DNA of 64,000 nt from Lytechinus variegatus (taxonomy: Eukaryota > Echinodermata > Echinoidea > Temnopleuroida > Toxopneustidae): contig NC_054752.1 of NCBI RefSeq assembly GCF_018143015.1, positions 4,885,216 through 4,949,215 of the forward strand, in the 5' to 3' direction. Below the pieces are notes generated by a model. The model had not been told where the DNA came from. It worked only from the letters and a program-made list of their open reading frames with translations, and did no database searches. Within the stretch, counting starts at the first letter, position 1; every line of letters starts with the position of its first letter. This document shows, piece after piece, positions 49,338-61,559 of the stretch. A program made the translations under genes and the position numbers.

Positions 49338-50820
49338 ACAATTCAATTCAAGGTTTAATCCCGGGGGGGCCACTTACATTGACGAGTGGATACCATGCGC
49401 GACCAAAAAAGCACGTAAAAAGGATGTCCTTTTCACGATAGGGCACGTTACGTACGTAACGTGATAAGGGTGTCAAAAACACAAAAATAATGAAAAAAGG
49501 GTATCTAATTCGCTCGGAACATTACGTGTTTAGGGTCGAATTTGCGGGGATGATAAAACAAAATTAAAATGTTTTATAAAGGATGTCCTTTTTGCCCCAA
49601 CACTACGTGTTTAGAGTCCTATTTGCGCGAGGTGTAGAAGGTGGGGTCGCACGAAACCAAATAAGGTAAAGCCGACGACTGAAGGACACGTAACAATAAA
49701 AAATTCCTGTACTTGTTTAGGGGTTCATTTCAGGGAATATTTGCTAGGAGTATCGTTTTGTTTCCAATACTTGTTAAGGGTAGGGTTTCACACGCCAATA
49801 CTTGTTAAGGGGTGCATTTTTAGAATATGGAAATTACGTGTTTAGGGTGCTTTTCGAGACCCCATGGTCGCGCATGGTATCCACTCGTGAATGGAAGTGG
49901 CCCCCCCGGGGGTTTATTAGAAACATGAGTCGCAGCCAAATGGCTGAATTGTTCATGTATACAAAGTAAAAACAATAAAAAGACTCATTACATATTTCAA
50001 ACATTAAAAAACAGTAACCTTTGTAAAAACTGACATGAGAAATATGTGTATAGGCAAGAATACTTTGGCAAAGAAAATTTATATACATGTACATAAGATA
50101 ATGAGGAAATAGTAAATTAAAAATAATAAAAATAAAATACGTAAACGTTTGTAAAAGATCAATAAAAATATATGGATATTAAAAAGAGTTGATTTCCTCA
50201 TTCATTAAAAAACTTGATATTGCAAGTAGGCTGGTATTGCTTTCAAATGAGCAATGGGTTTATTGATTGGGCATGTCTTTATTCAGGAGATCTATGAAAT
50301 ATGGTATGGGGCTATTGCGAAATCGATTTGTCCTACATTTGTATTGCTGATATCTAGGAGTATGTCGGAGATTGATGGGTAAGTTTTTTGGAGGAGGTAA
50401 CCAGGTACTGAATGTTGGATATTTGGTTACAGATATTGCAAAATCCAGGCCGAGTTTCTCCCTTCTGTATTCCAGAGTAGGAATTTCACATGATAGGCAA
50501 GCGCTGGCATAATCTATGTAGTTTGCCGGGTAGTTTGGGCCCAACATGATTCTACAAGCTCTTTTTTGAATTTGCTCTAAACTTCTTACATATTTCTTTG
50601 TAAGCCCACCATTAAAAACTGGGGTGCAATATTCCATAACAGGACGAATGTAGCCCATGTATACCAATTTCACATCCGATAGAGACAGCCCATATTGCTT
50701 CGAAAGCCTAAACATGTACAACTTCCTGTTACATTTTTTGATGATTTCCATGATATGTAGGTCCCATTTTACATTGGATTGGACAATTACACCAAGAATT
50801 TTAACAGACTGTTACATGTT
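49338..50820 (-). mobile_element. 5'-truncated CR1/L2-like LINE, interrupted by another element
   Basis: The minus-strand frame at 50751-50260 encodes the C-terminal reverse transcriptase region typical of CR1/L2-like LINEs. Blocks are RLSKQYGLSLSDVKLVYMGY, IRPVMEYCTPVFNGGLTKKY, QIQKRACRIMLGPNY, LEYRREKLGLDFA and KCRTNRFRNSPIPYFIDLLN. Homology starts upstream at VKILGVIVQSNVKWD (about 50815). The 3' UTR runs through an AT-rich stretch to AATAAACC and a GAATT-rich end near 49340. A 551-bp element (49360-49910) sits in that end. Confidence 0.85.
49360..49910 (+). mobile_element. Complete element with CCCGGGGG ends, 551 bp, inside a LINE 3' end
   Basis: The ends are CCCGGGGGGGCCACTT and AAGTGGCCCCCCCGGG, followed inwards by GAGTGGATACCATGCGCGAC and its complement. 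The 8-bp target duplication is GGTTTAAT (49352-49359) and GGTTTATT (49911-49918), one mismatch. The interior repeats TACGTGTTTAGGGT and CTTGTTAAGGG motifs. No coding capacity. Confidence 0.8.
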
Positions 50821-52349
50821 ATTAACTTCTTAATCAATACACTTCAAATCGAACAAGAGTGTTGCTAAGGCGGGCACAAAATATATGCTGTCTGTAACAT
50901 GGAAAATGGAGCTATTGGTCAAACAAGATAAGTGGAAGATGGTGACTTCACCTTTGACCTTCTGACCTCTAAATCAATAGGCTTCCTGGGATCCATGCTA
51001 GTATCGTGCACCAAATTATATGAGCCTAGATTCTACAAGCTCTTTTTTTAAATTGCTCTAAACTGAAGTTATCACGTTTACAAGGAAAAGTTAACGGAGG
51101 GACGGACACCGAGCATGATACCATAATACGTCCCGTCAAGACGGGCGTATAAAAAGTGATGCCTGTAGTCTTTGAATTAAAGTTTGAAGTGAAATATATC
51201 TAAATTATTGGAACTAAATTTTTTTTTTTCAATTTGAATATTATATTATATTATTATGACATTTTCCTACTAGTCTAGTAAAATTAGACATGTCATGAAT
51301 AACTGTAGAGAGACATTCCAGAAGTCTTTTTTTTATTGATAATTGAATTTAATATTATTCAATTATTGGCATTTAACTCGACAAATACTTTTTCCATTAT
51401 CCACCCATTTCCATACCGAACTTCTGAAATGCGACCATATTGAATTGCATAATAATGCAGGCAAGACTGCCAGAGATGTCTTATTTGTATTGAAATACAT
51501 TCATGTTAATACCCTCCTTTTAAATAAATTTGTCAGCTTGCAATCAGAATTTGATCAATTCTAACTGCATATCAATTAAAAACAAATATAGCGCAGGTAA
51601 GTTTTGAAATTGTTTAAAATGCTTTGACTTGTCTCTTCTTCCAGATGAATAGTTCTGAACTAATCTAGGATATTTTCAGCTACTAACACCTAATAGATGT
51701 TTTGGGTGAATTCTATCTTGATCTTTAAAAGTACATCAAAGGCTGCAAGAACTCTTTTCCCGTATCCTATGGTTGCGCACTTTAAAATTTCACTGTAGCA
51801 TTTAACCTTCCAGCAAATATTCTGCACATGGATATTGGTACATATACTTGCACATGTTTCTCAAAATTATGAATTTGTCAGATTTGATGGAGAAATACTA
51901 AATTTGAAAAAAAAATAATTATAAGCAAAAGATAGGGAATCCAATAAACCACCTTTTCTGACTAACTAATTTTCAGTTGATTATTAACATTAGGCAGTTG
52001 ATTATTAACATTAGGCCTTTGACCCATTATCCTAATGAAAGTACATGTATTACCCAAGGATCAGATGTAGTGTGAACATAATTGATGCAGAAATAAAGGA
52101 ATGTGACCAAGTTGAACAAAAACTTGACCTTTTGACCCCAACTTCCTTTTGTAGTGAGTACCTCAGTAAATACTGAAAACATAATGAATGAAAAGTTTCA
52201 CCATGTCCAATTTGTAGAACTTTTTCCTAGATAATGTTACAAGTAGACCCTGTTTTTTAACTATATGTGAACTTGAGGTTTACTGTGTTTGTAGCAAAAC
52301 TGGGCTCCTAAAAACATTCACAGGACATGTTAACTACAATAAAGGCCAG
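50821..52349. other. AT-rich DNA, no gene seen
   Basis: A short repeat of GCTCTTTTTT-AATTGCTCTAAACT (about 51040) echoes the LINE at 50550-50580. Otherwise I see nothing. Confidence 0.4.
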
Positions 52350-52497
52350 TAGAAGTAGAACAACAAGAAGCTCTTGAAAAAGCTGGAATCACACTTGAAG
52401 CAGCTAAACATTCATTCGTGGAAAGAGCCTCCAGTTCATTGTTTGGAAGAAGCGTTAGGAAGATGGTCACGTCGAAATCAACAAGATACCTGGAACA
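52350..52497 (+). pseudogene. Exon-like block 1 of an unrecognised spliced gene
   Basis: Open in one frame for 148 bp, with a charged, helical look (EQQEALEKAGITLEAAKH, FVERASSSLFGRSVRKM). It is preceded by an AG acceptor (GGCCAG at 52344-52349) and ends at a strong donor, GTAAGT, at 52498. Its end phase (two bases over) matches the start of the block at 54046. I cannot name the family from this exon alone. Confidence 0.55.
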
Positions 52498-54045
52498 GTA
52501 AGTAACGCAAATTCTTAGCACTGTGAATTAAATGAGAGAATTATCTTAATTCAAAGCTCATCACCTGTACAAATGCAACATACTACTTGTTTATTTCTTT
52601 GAAATATAGATAAAACATAATTTTTTTAAAGAATGGTTTACAAGTATAGATGTTGATCTACTTATAGTTGGAAAAAATATATATCCCCTTCCTTATGATA
52701 TCCAAATCACTTTGATTTCTCATCTTCAAGCATTTTCTTCCATATTGACTAATTTTTACATTTAAAATAATAGTAACTGTGATAAAAAATTGACACAATA
52801 TTCAGAAAGTAATATGTTTCACCCTTTTACTTTCCTTTTCTTATCCCCTTTTCTTTGTGGTGAAAATTTTGGGAGCCATGAACCAGTGTGTACATGCAAG
52901 TGAGTGGGGGCATTTTCTTTCAACCAGTATAGTGGCAGATGAATTTAAAAGCACCAAATTTGAATTGCGGGGGGGGGGGGGGTGTATTCTAATGAATGGC
53001 CATCAAAATATTAAATTAAAATTGTTATGTATATATGCTTTAGAGCTTATACATGTGAAGAAAGCTTCTTCTTGTTTAATAGTCATTCAAAGAGATTTAC
53101 ATAAAAAGATGCAGCAAAGACATTGGCCATGATGAATGATGGGCACCTTAATTGGTCCACAGTACAGACAGATGAATAGGTAATTTTCACTGCGAATTAA
53201 TGTCATACTGACCTCACTGTCTTTATTATCTCCGTTCTTCTTATCAATGGATAACCACTGAAGACCTGGCTCAAGATCTCTGGCAGTGCATGGCTCCTTG
53301 GGGTGGGGAGGGGGCTGACCAACGGGAATTGCATCGTCTGATCTTCACAGTCAAAGGTAGTGTCCCATCACTGCTATAGCCCCATTCCTGCATAAGATTT
53401 TGCATATGTTGCAATTGCATTCTGTAGGTAATCAAGAAATGACCAGGTTTGCCAATCCTCACTTGAACCATGGACAGTCAACAGTGATTCACTAGGTCCA
53501 TAGCAGAGTCACAGACTGGAGGTGGTTAGACAACAGAAACAGAAAGAAAAGTTAGCACCAGAATATTGCTTTATTTTGAATAGTTTTAATGATCATAAAT
53601 AATGTGAAATCAATAAATTCATCTCAAGGACATTGCCACAAAGGATTATTCATGATCATTTCATTTGCACCTTTAAATGACAATAGATATTATAATCTGC
53701 CACCAGATTCATGATTAAATTCATCAAAAGTGAGAATAATATATACAATCATAAATCTTTCCTGGAGACAGAATAAAGCATTGGATTTGTACTAAAACAA
53801 GTTTTTGAGCAAATTTTGATCTGATATGCACTTGCATAATTGTATTATTTTTTTAAAACTGTGCCAATTGTCACCAGTGTGGCCTCAAATTTTGCATTAC
53901 CAGAAGACTCAAACAAAAAAGAGTAATAGAAATATCTTTAAAAATGTTGAGGGAGGCCAGCTTTTTTTTTTCATAGCTAAAGCTATTAATTGGTAGAAAT
54001 CATCAAAACCTACCCATATGTTCATGTTCCATCATCTTTCCACAG
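52498..54045. other. Candidate intron between the two exon-like blocks
   Basis: Bounded by GTAAGT and CCACAG. It contains a G homopolymer (about 52970-52982). The minus-strand frame at 53471-53271 has no support. Confidence 0.4.
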
Positions 54046-54290
54046 GAATGGATTTCTCACAACTCACGATGGGGCAATTCCTGAAGAGGTGTGGATTAAG
54101 TTTGGGGGAGATCATGGTGGACAGGTGGAGGCTCATTTAAGTTGGTGATACAGAGGTCTGCAATGTGGAAAACACAATGCCTCATAGAAATCCTTGTTTG
54201 TTGGATGCTATGAAGGTTCCTTCCATCTCATTGCTTCAGAAAATGACTCATTCCATCACCAAGCAACTGACAAATGAAGAAGATTAAATG
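54046..54290 (+). pseudogene. Exon-like block 2 with GGDHGG motif, decayed
   Basis: It follows a good acceptor (TTTCCACAG, 54037-54045). It reads NGFLTTHDGAIPEEVWIKFG and then GDHGG. I recall the VW(I/V)K(F/V)GGDHGG motif from uncharacterised multi-copy proteins of marine invertebrates. Homology-like blocks continue to about 54290 but the reading frame is interrupted in several places, so this is a fossil. Origin (host gene or mobile element) is unknown. Confidence 0.55.
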
Positions 54291-55031
54291 TAGAAGTCAG
54301 GATATTGGAGACATAAATTTCAAATTATTCTATTTTGTAACGTCACAGATGTGTAGATTATTACTGAAAATTGTGTGATATAATTTTTTAATTTTTTATA
54401 TAAAAAGTAAAATAGCTGGCAGTTGTTTTAGATGTTTATTTTATCTGATGTAATATAGGTATGATTTAGATTTAACCTCTGATGTAACATACATATTTTT
54501 TCCTTCAATTTTTGAGACTAGGGGAACTAGTTGAAAGGATACATAAAATAAAAAAAACCTATAAATATATTGGTAATAATGTCATTTTCATGTGAGAAAT
54601 TAGATTTTTCAGATTATGTTGGTGACATTAGTTAAATATGACGTATCAACACTCAAATCAACAAAAGAAATTCTTTGAATACCTGTTTCACCAGAACTAT
54701 CATGATGATAAAAAAGACGAACAGAATTTATGCTAATCTTCCCTGTACAAAACGTGCACACAGAAGACATGTTATATTAAAGATAAAAGGATCTTTGAAA
54801 AATGAAAGTCATCTTATGATGAAATTTAGTAAACAAGAAATGCCACAAAAGAAGCGCGTGCAGAGATAAACTATCATGTATGAACTATAATAATAAATGT
54901 ATATTTTGGTCTGATACAATAGAAAATTAAAATTTAGGGCCTACCTGACCTATGTGTGTATAGTTTGTTGTGAATAAATGTAGCAATGTGTGTTATTGAT
55001 TGATTCATTGAAACTAAAAAATTGAGAAAAC
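54291..55031. other. AT-rich DNA, no gene seen
   Basis: Nothing recognised. Confidence 0.4.
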
Positions 55032-55368
55032 AAAGAAATAAAAAAACACATAATCCTTCATTTCAGACCCAATCCCCCGGACCCACCGTATAGACTCTAT
55101 GAAGTACAGCATATTTTTAATGCAATACCCCCCCCCCATGTATCTGAAAAAACCTCAAGCAGAATCTAACCCTAAAAAAATCAATTAAAAAATCTAAAGA
55201 AATAAAAAAACACAAAATCCTTCATTTCAAACCCAATCCCCGGACCCGCCGTATAGACTCTATGCAGTACAGCATATTTTTAATGCAATACCCCCCCCCC
55301 ATGTATCTGGAAAAACCTCAAACCTCAAGCAGAATCTAACCCACCCTAAAAAATCAATTAAAAAATCT
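55032..55368 (+). repeat. Two tandem copies of a ~165-bp unit
   Basis: GTATAGACTCTATG(A/C)AGTAC, AATGCAATACCCCCCC and CAAGCAGAATCTAACCC occur in both units with few differences, so this is a recent tandem duplication. Confidence 0.85.
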
Positions 55369-55376
55369 AGAATCTA

Positions 55377-55530
55377 TAGGGCCTACTAGTACTACCACTT
55401 AGCCTAGAGGACTCAGTGATATTTTTTATGATTTTGATAATATTGTCATTTGATCAAATGGCAATATCAAAATCATAAAAAATATGATCACTGAGTCCTC
55501 CAGGCTAACTAGCAGTAGCACTGCTGGCCT
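55377..55530. repeat. Zero-loop palindrome, ~75-bp arms
   Basis: Symmetric about TTTGATCAAA (55449-55458). The inner 54 bp of each arm (55400-55507) match closely, and the outer ~22 bp are imperfect. It resembles a snap-back MITE; no target duplication was identified. Confidence 0.8.
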
Positions 55531-55812
55531 TGAATCTAGTCACTAGTGCGGTGTAGTCAATATAGCCGCAGTATCACAGATATGGGTAACACTGACTGTA
55601 AATTTGTATGCAAAAAAAAAAAAATGGCCAAAAATATTGCAAGTGTTGTCATGATTGTGAAAATAAGAGTCTAGACCAAGACTGTGAAATACCCTTTTTT
55701 ACGAGTCAAAGTTAGCACTCAGCAGCATTAGGCGCAGCCAAATCATTACATGTACAGCAAATGCACTCTCAGTCTCACTCAGGCAGTCTGGCTGGCTCAG
55801 CTAGCTCTGCCT

Positions 55813-56255
55813 TAACCCAGGGAGCGCCGGCCAGCGTAGCGGTCCGGCGCCCAGGAGCTCATGTATTGACCCACTCATGGGACAAGGGTAGATTATGGTC
55901 AAAATATCTAGCAAGATAAATTATGAAAACAGAAATTATGCACTTACCACGATTACGGTATATGGATGAAGGTCTAACGAGTGGCAATTCATAACAAAAA
56001 TGGCCGATCGAGACGGGGGTAGGAGAAAACTTTTCGTTTTTTTGAGGTTCCAGTCTGTGCCCAGATGTCTGAAAAACTGCCACTCGTTAGACCATCATCC
56101 ATATAATCGTGGTAAGTGCATAATTTCTGTTTTCATAATTTATCTTGCTAGATATTTTGACCATAATCTACCCTTGTAGACCATTGAGTATGGTCAATTA
56201 CACGGTAAGCTCCTGGGCTCCCGCCCGCTACGCGGACGGGAGTTCCCTGGGTTAG
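55813..56255. mobile_element. Mutator-like MITE, 443 bp, nearly palindromic
   Basis: The ends are TAACCCAGGGA and TCCCTGGGTTA, with a perfect 9-bp target duplication GCTCTGCCT at 55804-55812 and 56256-56264. Arms of ~170 bp (55813-55990 and 56083-56255) include AATTATGCACTTACCACGAT and its complement. A short GC-rich palindromic segment with CGTAGCGG / CGCTACGCG lies near each tip. Confidence 0.85.
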
Positions 56256-56264
56256 CTCTGCCTC

Positions 56265-57430
56265 AGCTCACGAAGCGCAGCTGAGCTGCTGTGTACATGA
56301 GCGGTGCCTGACCACACAGCCAGGCGGCCCGCGACCCGGCCATGCCCGGCTTCACCCCTAGGTAGCGGCGCCCACATCCTGTACAAACAGAATGTGCTGT
56401 ATCGAAAAATGAACCTAAAGTAAATTCTAATGTTGGGTCCCACGAAAAATTGCGCCAGATGAATCTTAAGTGCAATGAAAACAAAACTAAAATAAATACG
56501 AAATGCTGACAAACCGGACTTTTTACATTTTGGACTTTATAAAGTTCCATAATTAGGTCCAGATTTGCGAGTTAACATTGGATTATGCAAACGCAAACAA
56601 CATCACAAAATGGAAAAAAACAGAAAACGTATAATCCCATTGCCATACTTACGACTTCAAACATGGAAAAAAATGTTTCCTCCACGGAATTCTTGCGAAA
56701 TAAATAAACTGTTGGGGACAGACAGAGAGAGTTGGTCGTGTCAGCGCCAGATGCCACAACATTCGCCAAAGATTTTTTCATCGCCCCTAGTAGAGATCGC
56801 AGCACAACAACGTTAAATGCATATGCGCACTTGGGCCGCGAGGGGGCGCTAAGCTTATTTTCACTCAGGGGGTGGAAACTCCGCTTCTGCATCCGGTCAG
56901 AATTGAAGAAAATTTTGGAGGGTCAAAAGTGCACACTGCTCCCATTTTACATGTACAAGCCTATGGACACCGCCACTGCTTTGGTACACCAGCGAAATAG
57001 AGGCGTGGTCATTAAACGTCCTTCGCGCATAGCGTAAAAATATGTAAATGAGCATTTGGTCACTAATTAGCATAATGCGCGACCTGATTTAATATCGTTT
57101 GTGATTATGACATCATTACACTCATTCATTCTTAAGGTCACGATTATTACTGCACCTTTGATTTATTTTAGCTGCATGTTGCCAGGATCTTTGCGAAAGC
57201 AATAACTGGAAACTTTATGGGAGGGAATTTAATTGAGCTTGATTTGCCCTCTTTTCATATAATTTTCTTTCTACTAATTACATTCACTATTACAGAAGAA
57301 GATCCCAAAGAAAATGTTGCCATAATATTTTTTCCCCTTAAATCGTGTAAGTGTTCCTCGGTTGACAATAATGGTTGAATGTAATTACCATGGCATCTCT
57401 TTATGTTTCTGAAGCCCTTATTTGAAGAGC
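56265..57430. other. Gene-poor stretch with a locally GC-richer block
   Basis: Slightly GC-richer around 56270-56380 and 56740-56900. No protein domain was recognised in any frame. A CTCF-like motif lies at 56831-56851. Confidence 0.4.
56831..56851 (+). promoter_or_regulatory. CTCF-like binding motif
   Basis: GGCCGCGAGGGGGCGCTA matches the vertebrate CTCF core (CCN-CNAGGGGGCGCTA-like) well. Single motif, no functional evidence. Confidence 0.3.
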
Positions 57431-57814
57431 TCACTTGCAAAAGGGGTAAGGTCCATTTGTCATCAAATTTGATTTTTTTTTCGCAATGTATAGATTTTTA
57501 GATGATACCAAAGAAAATTTGAAATTCACATGAAAACGTGAATAAAAGTGGCAAAGAAAAATCATTTTTTAAATCAAAATTGATTGGATTCATTTCAGTA
57601 TAGTTGCAAAAGGGTTTAGGTCCAAAATGGTAATGTTTTAAAGAATATATAGAAAAAAAATTAAAACAGGTAGATTTCTTTTCTACCCGGCCAACTTTAT
57701 GTTCACATGATGGGCTAGTACATGACAATTTAGTTGAGTAATGCAATAGGTGAGAATAAAAAAAACCATGGATTTTCTTGGAATGGTAAAAAGTGGACCT
57801 AACCCCTTTTGCAA
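57431..57814. mobile_element. MITE-like repeat with GTTGCAAAAGGG termini
   Basis: CTTGCAAAAGGGGTAAGGTCC (57433) and GTTGCAAAAGGGTTTAGGTCC (57605) are direct. GGACCTAACCCCTTTTGCAAC (57794-57814) is their inverse. Either a terminal duplication or two overlapping copies; no clear target duplication. Confidence 0.55.
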
Positions 57815-60800
57815 CCAAACTCTTCTCTTTTCTTTTTATTTTTAATTACAGAAAACAAAATGAACCTTTATTTCATATATTTTAGATATTATAATTCTAA
57901 AAAATAATAAGAACAAATCAAATACTTTTACATAATTATTGTAGTCCCCAATATAGATCCTATTATAGCAGTCGGGAGCACTTAATTTTAAATGGCGACT
58001 TCTATGTCATTATATCAATAACCATGACCTAGGTACAATATTTTAGGGGGATTCTCAAAATTATCTAGGCAGGAGAGAAAACCGATCGTAGGGTATAGGA
58101 TATTTATTTTTTTTATTTTCAACTGGAAATGAATCTGGTATAATTTTTATATTGAAAGAAAAATACATTTTATATAAAGGTTCCAAATTTCGTAGAAATA
58201 ATTCCCATCCCCGTATATCCATCGTGAACAGTAAGGTCTTATGATTGCTTGTTCTAAAACAAACAACTTTCTCTAACTGCCCCCATCTCCTGCCCCTTCT
58301 CTCTCTTTCTCTCTCAGAAACTGACACACACAAATATAAGCAAAAAGGCAATTAATTCTCCTGTCATTTTACATTCTTTCCCACACTTATCCTTATTTCT
58401 CTTGAATAATATTTTGATTAACTGCTGTTTGCTCTCATGATGTCACAGTAGTATCACATTTGAGTACAAGGTGCAACATCTTGTGCCATTTGTGCATAAA
58501 AAAATTTGGTAGCAATATATCATCACAAATTGGTGATTAATAAACGAAAATGACCAAGATCAGATAATTTAATTCAAAATTAACATGTTTATTACGAAAT
58601 CCATTTTCTGAAACATTGACAATAACATAACTAGAGTCTACAAGCATTAAATTAGATTTAAAAAAATAAAGGATTTAGTACATTTTCTACACTTAAGTCA
58701 AAATATACAATGTTTATTAGAATTTCACTCAAAATATGTTGATGAGCCTAATAATCAATATGAGGGATGTATCCAAGATTTCATAAAAAGAGCATAAAAA
58801 ATCTGAGATATTCTGTTTATTCTTTCCACACAAGTTTGTCACTCAAAAAAAGAGTAAATTCCTTTTAAATTTGGGAACAAGAAATATTCTACTAATGTGA
58901 GAGCACTCCACATAAAAGGGGGGGGGCATAATTCAAGAATCTCCCTAAACAGTGCCTTTCCAAGTCAGTGAATTACTAACAAATTTTGATATTGTCTACT
59001 GTCACTGTGGGTAGAATTCAATCTATTTTTAAAAATATAGTCTATTTATATTTGCAGAGGAAACCCATTTCAAAACTTTGAGTAAGATAACAATAAATGC
59101 AATTTAATATCCCTATAATTATTGAGCCATTATGATGACGACTTGCAATTATGGTAACTTTGTCCAAGCCCATTGCAGCTACCATAAAGACCTTGATTTC
59201 TTGCTCAGCCCTGTTACCATGGTAATTGTCATAGTGACAAGATTACAATAGTAATAACTTGTTTATGGAATGAGGTCCAGGAGTGATACTAAAATTATTT
59301 CTTAATCCTCTGATCACCTTTATTAACATTTATCTACGCATGATTTTTATTTCAAAACATAGATTTTTGTCTTGTATACAATAGTCCTTTAAACTGGAAA
59401 TTATATTTAATTTCACAAAAACTTCTAAGAACTAGTAGAAATATCAAATATTAATAAAAGGTGATACATTTGCCCATTGGAAAAAAAATATTTCTTTCTT
59501 GTATTTTGTGTGAAATTTTGTATACTTTAATGTCATTGCCCGCTGATGAACCTGAACTCTTTTCTACAGATGTGCAGTTTAAAGAACATTCACTGCTTTG
59601 TTGATATATCTATTCAAATTAATTTGAAGTAACTACTTATTAGCTTGGCCTTCATATATCTCCCGTCTTGGTACTTGCTGTGATACCAGTACTTAAACAG
59701 CTTGGGCAGTGGGAAACCTGCATTGTAAAAAATAGAGAAAGAACAAAATGAGCTGCTGATGTAAATCATTTTTACTCATCTAGTCCAGTTTTATTAAGAA
59801 GATTTAAACTCTATTTAATACTTTTGTCCTACATCCAGATAAATTGATATATCAATATAACTATTTACAGTATGTTTTGATAATAAAGAGTCCAAATTAA
59901 TTCAAATAGTTATCAGATGATAACTGTTAATATCATGTTTTTTATGTACATGTACATAGACAGAAGGAATGGTCGGTGAAAATGGAAATACTGGTGAATC
60001 TGAATTCAAGCAAATATTAACTATCAATGGAGCTTTAATTGTACATGATATCTTATCTTGATTCAGCTTAATTAGCCATACCCCCTCCCCCCGAAAGAGG
60101 GAATATTTATTTATTTAGATTTAGACTTTAGCTTAGATACAGCCTGTATTATTATTAAAACAACAAGCATACCTTGAAATTTTCCAATTCAGATATCCTG
60201 TTCCTCATTAGAGTGTAACCCACACTTGCTGATCTGCATGGTTCTCAATTTTGTCCCTCTGACCGGGTGTGAACTGCTAAAATCTTGGTCCTATTGGATC
60301 TGCAATAAACATTTTTTTTTAAGTTTGAGAGTACGGTATTAGACATAAATAAACTAACCCCAATATCTACTCTTCTTAAACAATATTTAAAAAATTTCAA
60401 GCTGCCCATATCTTTGACCTATTAATATTCCAAAATTGATTATCTGGTCGGTCCAAAAACTTCATTCTCTCTCTATCATAAAGTTTCACAGAGAAGCATA
60501 CGCATACCAGGTACCCGACTGCTTCTTAAAGTAAAATGATTCCAACCAATATTGCTCCAGCTGTATAGCTGAATCAGGACCTGGTCTATACTGGTCCTGT
60601 ATATAACTAAAGAATCACAACACATTTGAATGAAGTAAACACTAAGAATTTTTCAGAATACCACCCCAGGCCAGGCCCAGGGCATCCTGTTCAAATGGAA
60701 ACTTGATTTGCGTCTAAGACATTTCATTCAAATCTAACACTAAATCAATTGGATTTCATTCATGATTACTCTGAAGTAAAAAGTTTTTGAATAAAAGAAG

Positions 60801-60833
60801 CTGCTGAGAATTACACTTATTCATATAAAGATG
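57815..60833. other. Long AT-rich stretch, no gene seen
   Basis: No coding frame with recognisable content. A possible relative of the 48063 MITE lies at about 59115-59281. Confidence 0.4.
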
Positions 60834-60915
60834 AAATAGCGTGACGGACTAGACCTAAACTTCAACTTTCAAGCTTGAACTTAAGTTTGGGCCTAGTCCG
60901 TCCCCGCTATTTTCA
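60834..60915. repeat. Short near-perfect hairpin
   Basis: GACGGACTAGACCTAAACTT and AAGTTTGGGCCTAGTCCGTC pair almost completely around CAAGCTTG, with almost no loop. AATAGCG and CGCTATT continue the stem. Confidence 0.75.
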
Positions 60916-61559
60916 TACCCCATGACTACATCGACAATCTCGCTAGCCGGCTAGCACCGGCGATATCAAGACCGGATCCCGCTCTGACCAAAATCGAGTT
61001 TCTCGTTACTAAAACAGGTCTGAAACAAGTCCACATCTACCCCTGATAATTGACAATAAAACTGAAATGCAGGTTTACTTTTTGCCTACATGAAGCATAT
61101 TCCGATGAAGGTCTACGACAAATGGTAAGTTAGGCCTATTTTTTCTGAGAAACTAACTGACAGATGATTTATTTGGAAGTCAGGCAAAAGAAATGGGAGT
61201 GTATGGAAATGGAGGTTTACGTAGTAAAGTAATACGGGATGGGCCCCGAACCCCAGCGAACACATCACCATTGCAAGTGAGATCAAAACATGAAAATGAA
61301 ATTAACTTACTTTTATTCTTATGGAATGTCATTAAATTAATATTGATGTTCCCTCCAAGATTTTCTGCTCCAGTGAAGTTTACTCAGAAATCACGATTTC
61401 GAACATCAATTCTATAAACAGATGATTAGTCGAGCTATTTCATTGTAGAAACTGGAAATCGCAGAGTCCGAAAGAACAACACTTCGCACAGATCTCGTAG
61501 GGAATTGTGGGAAGGTAAAAACGTGTTTAATTCATAATATATGAATAAAACACGCATAC

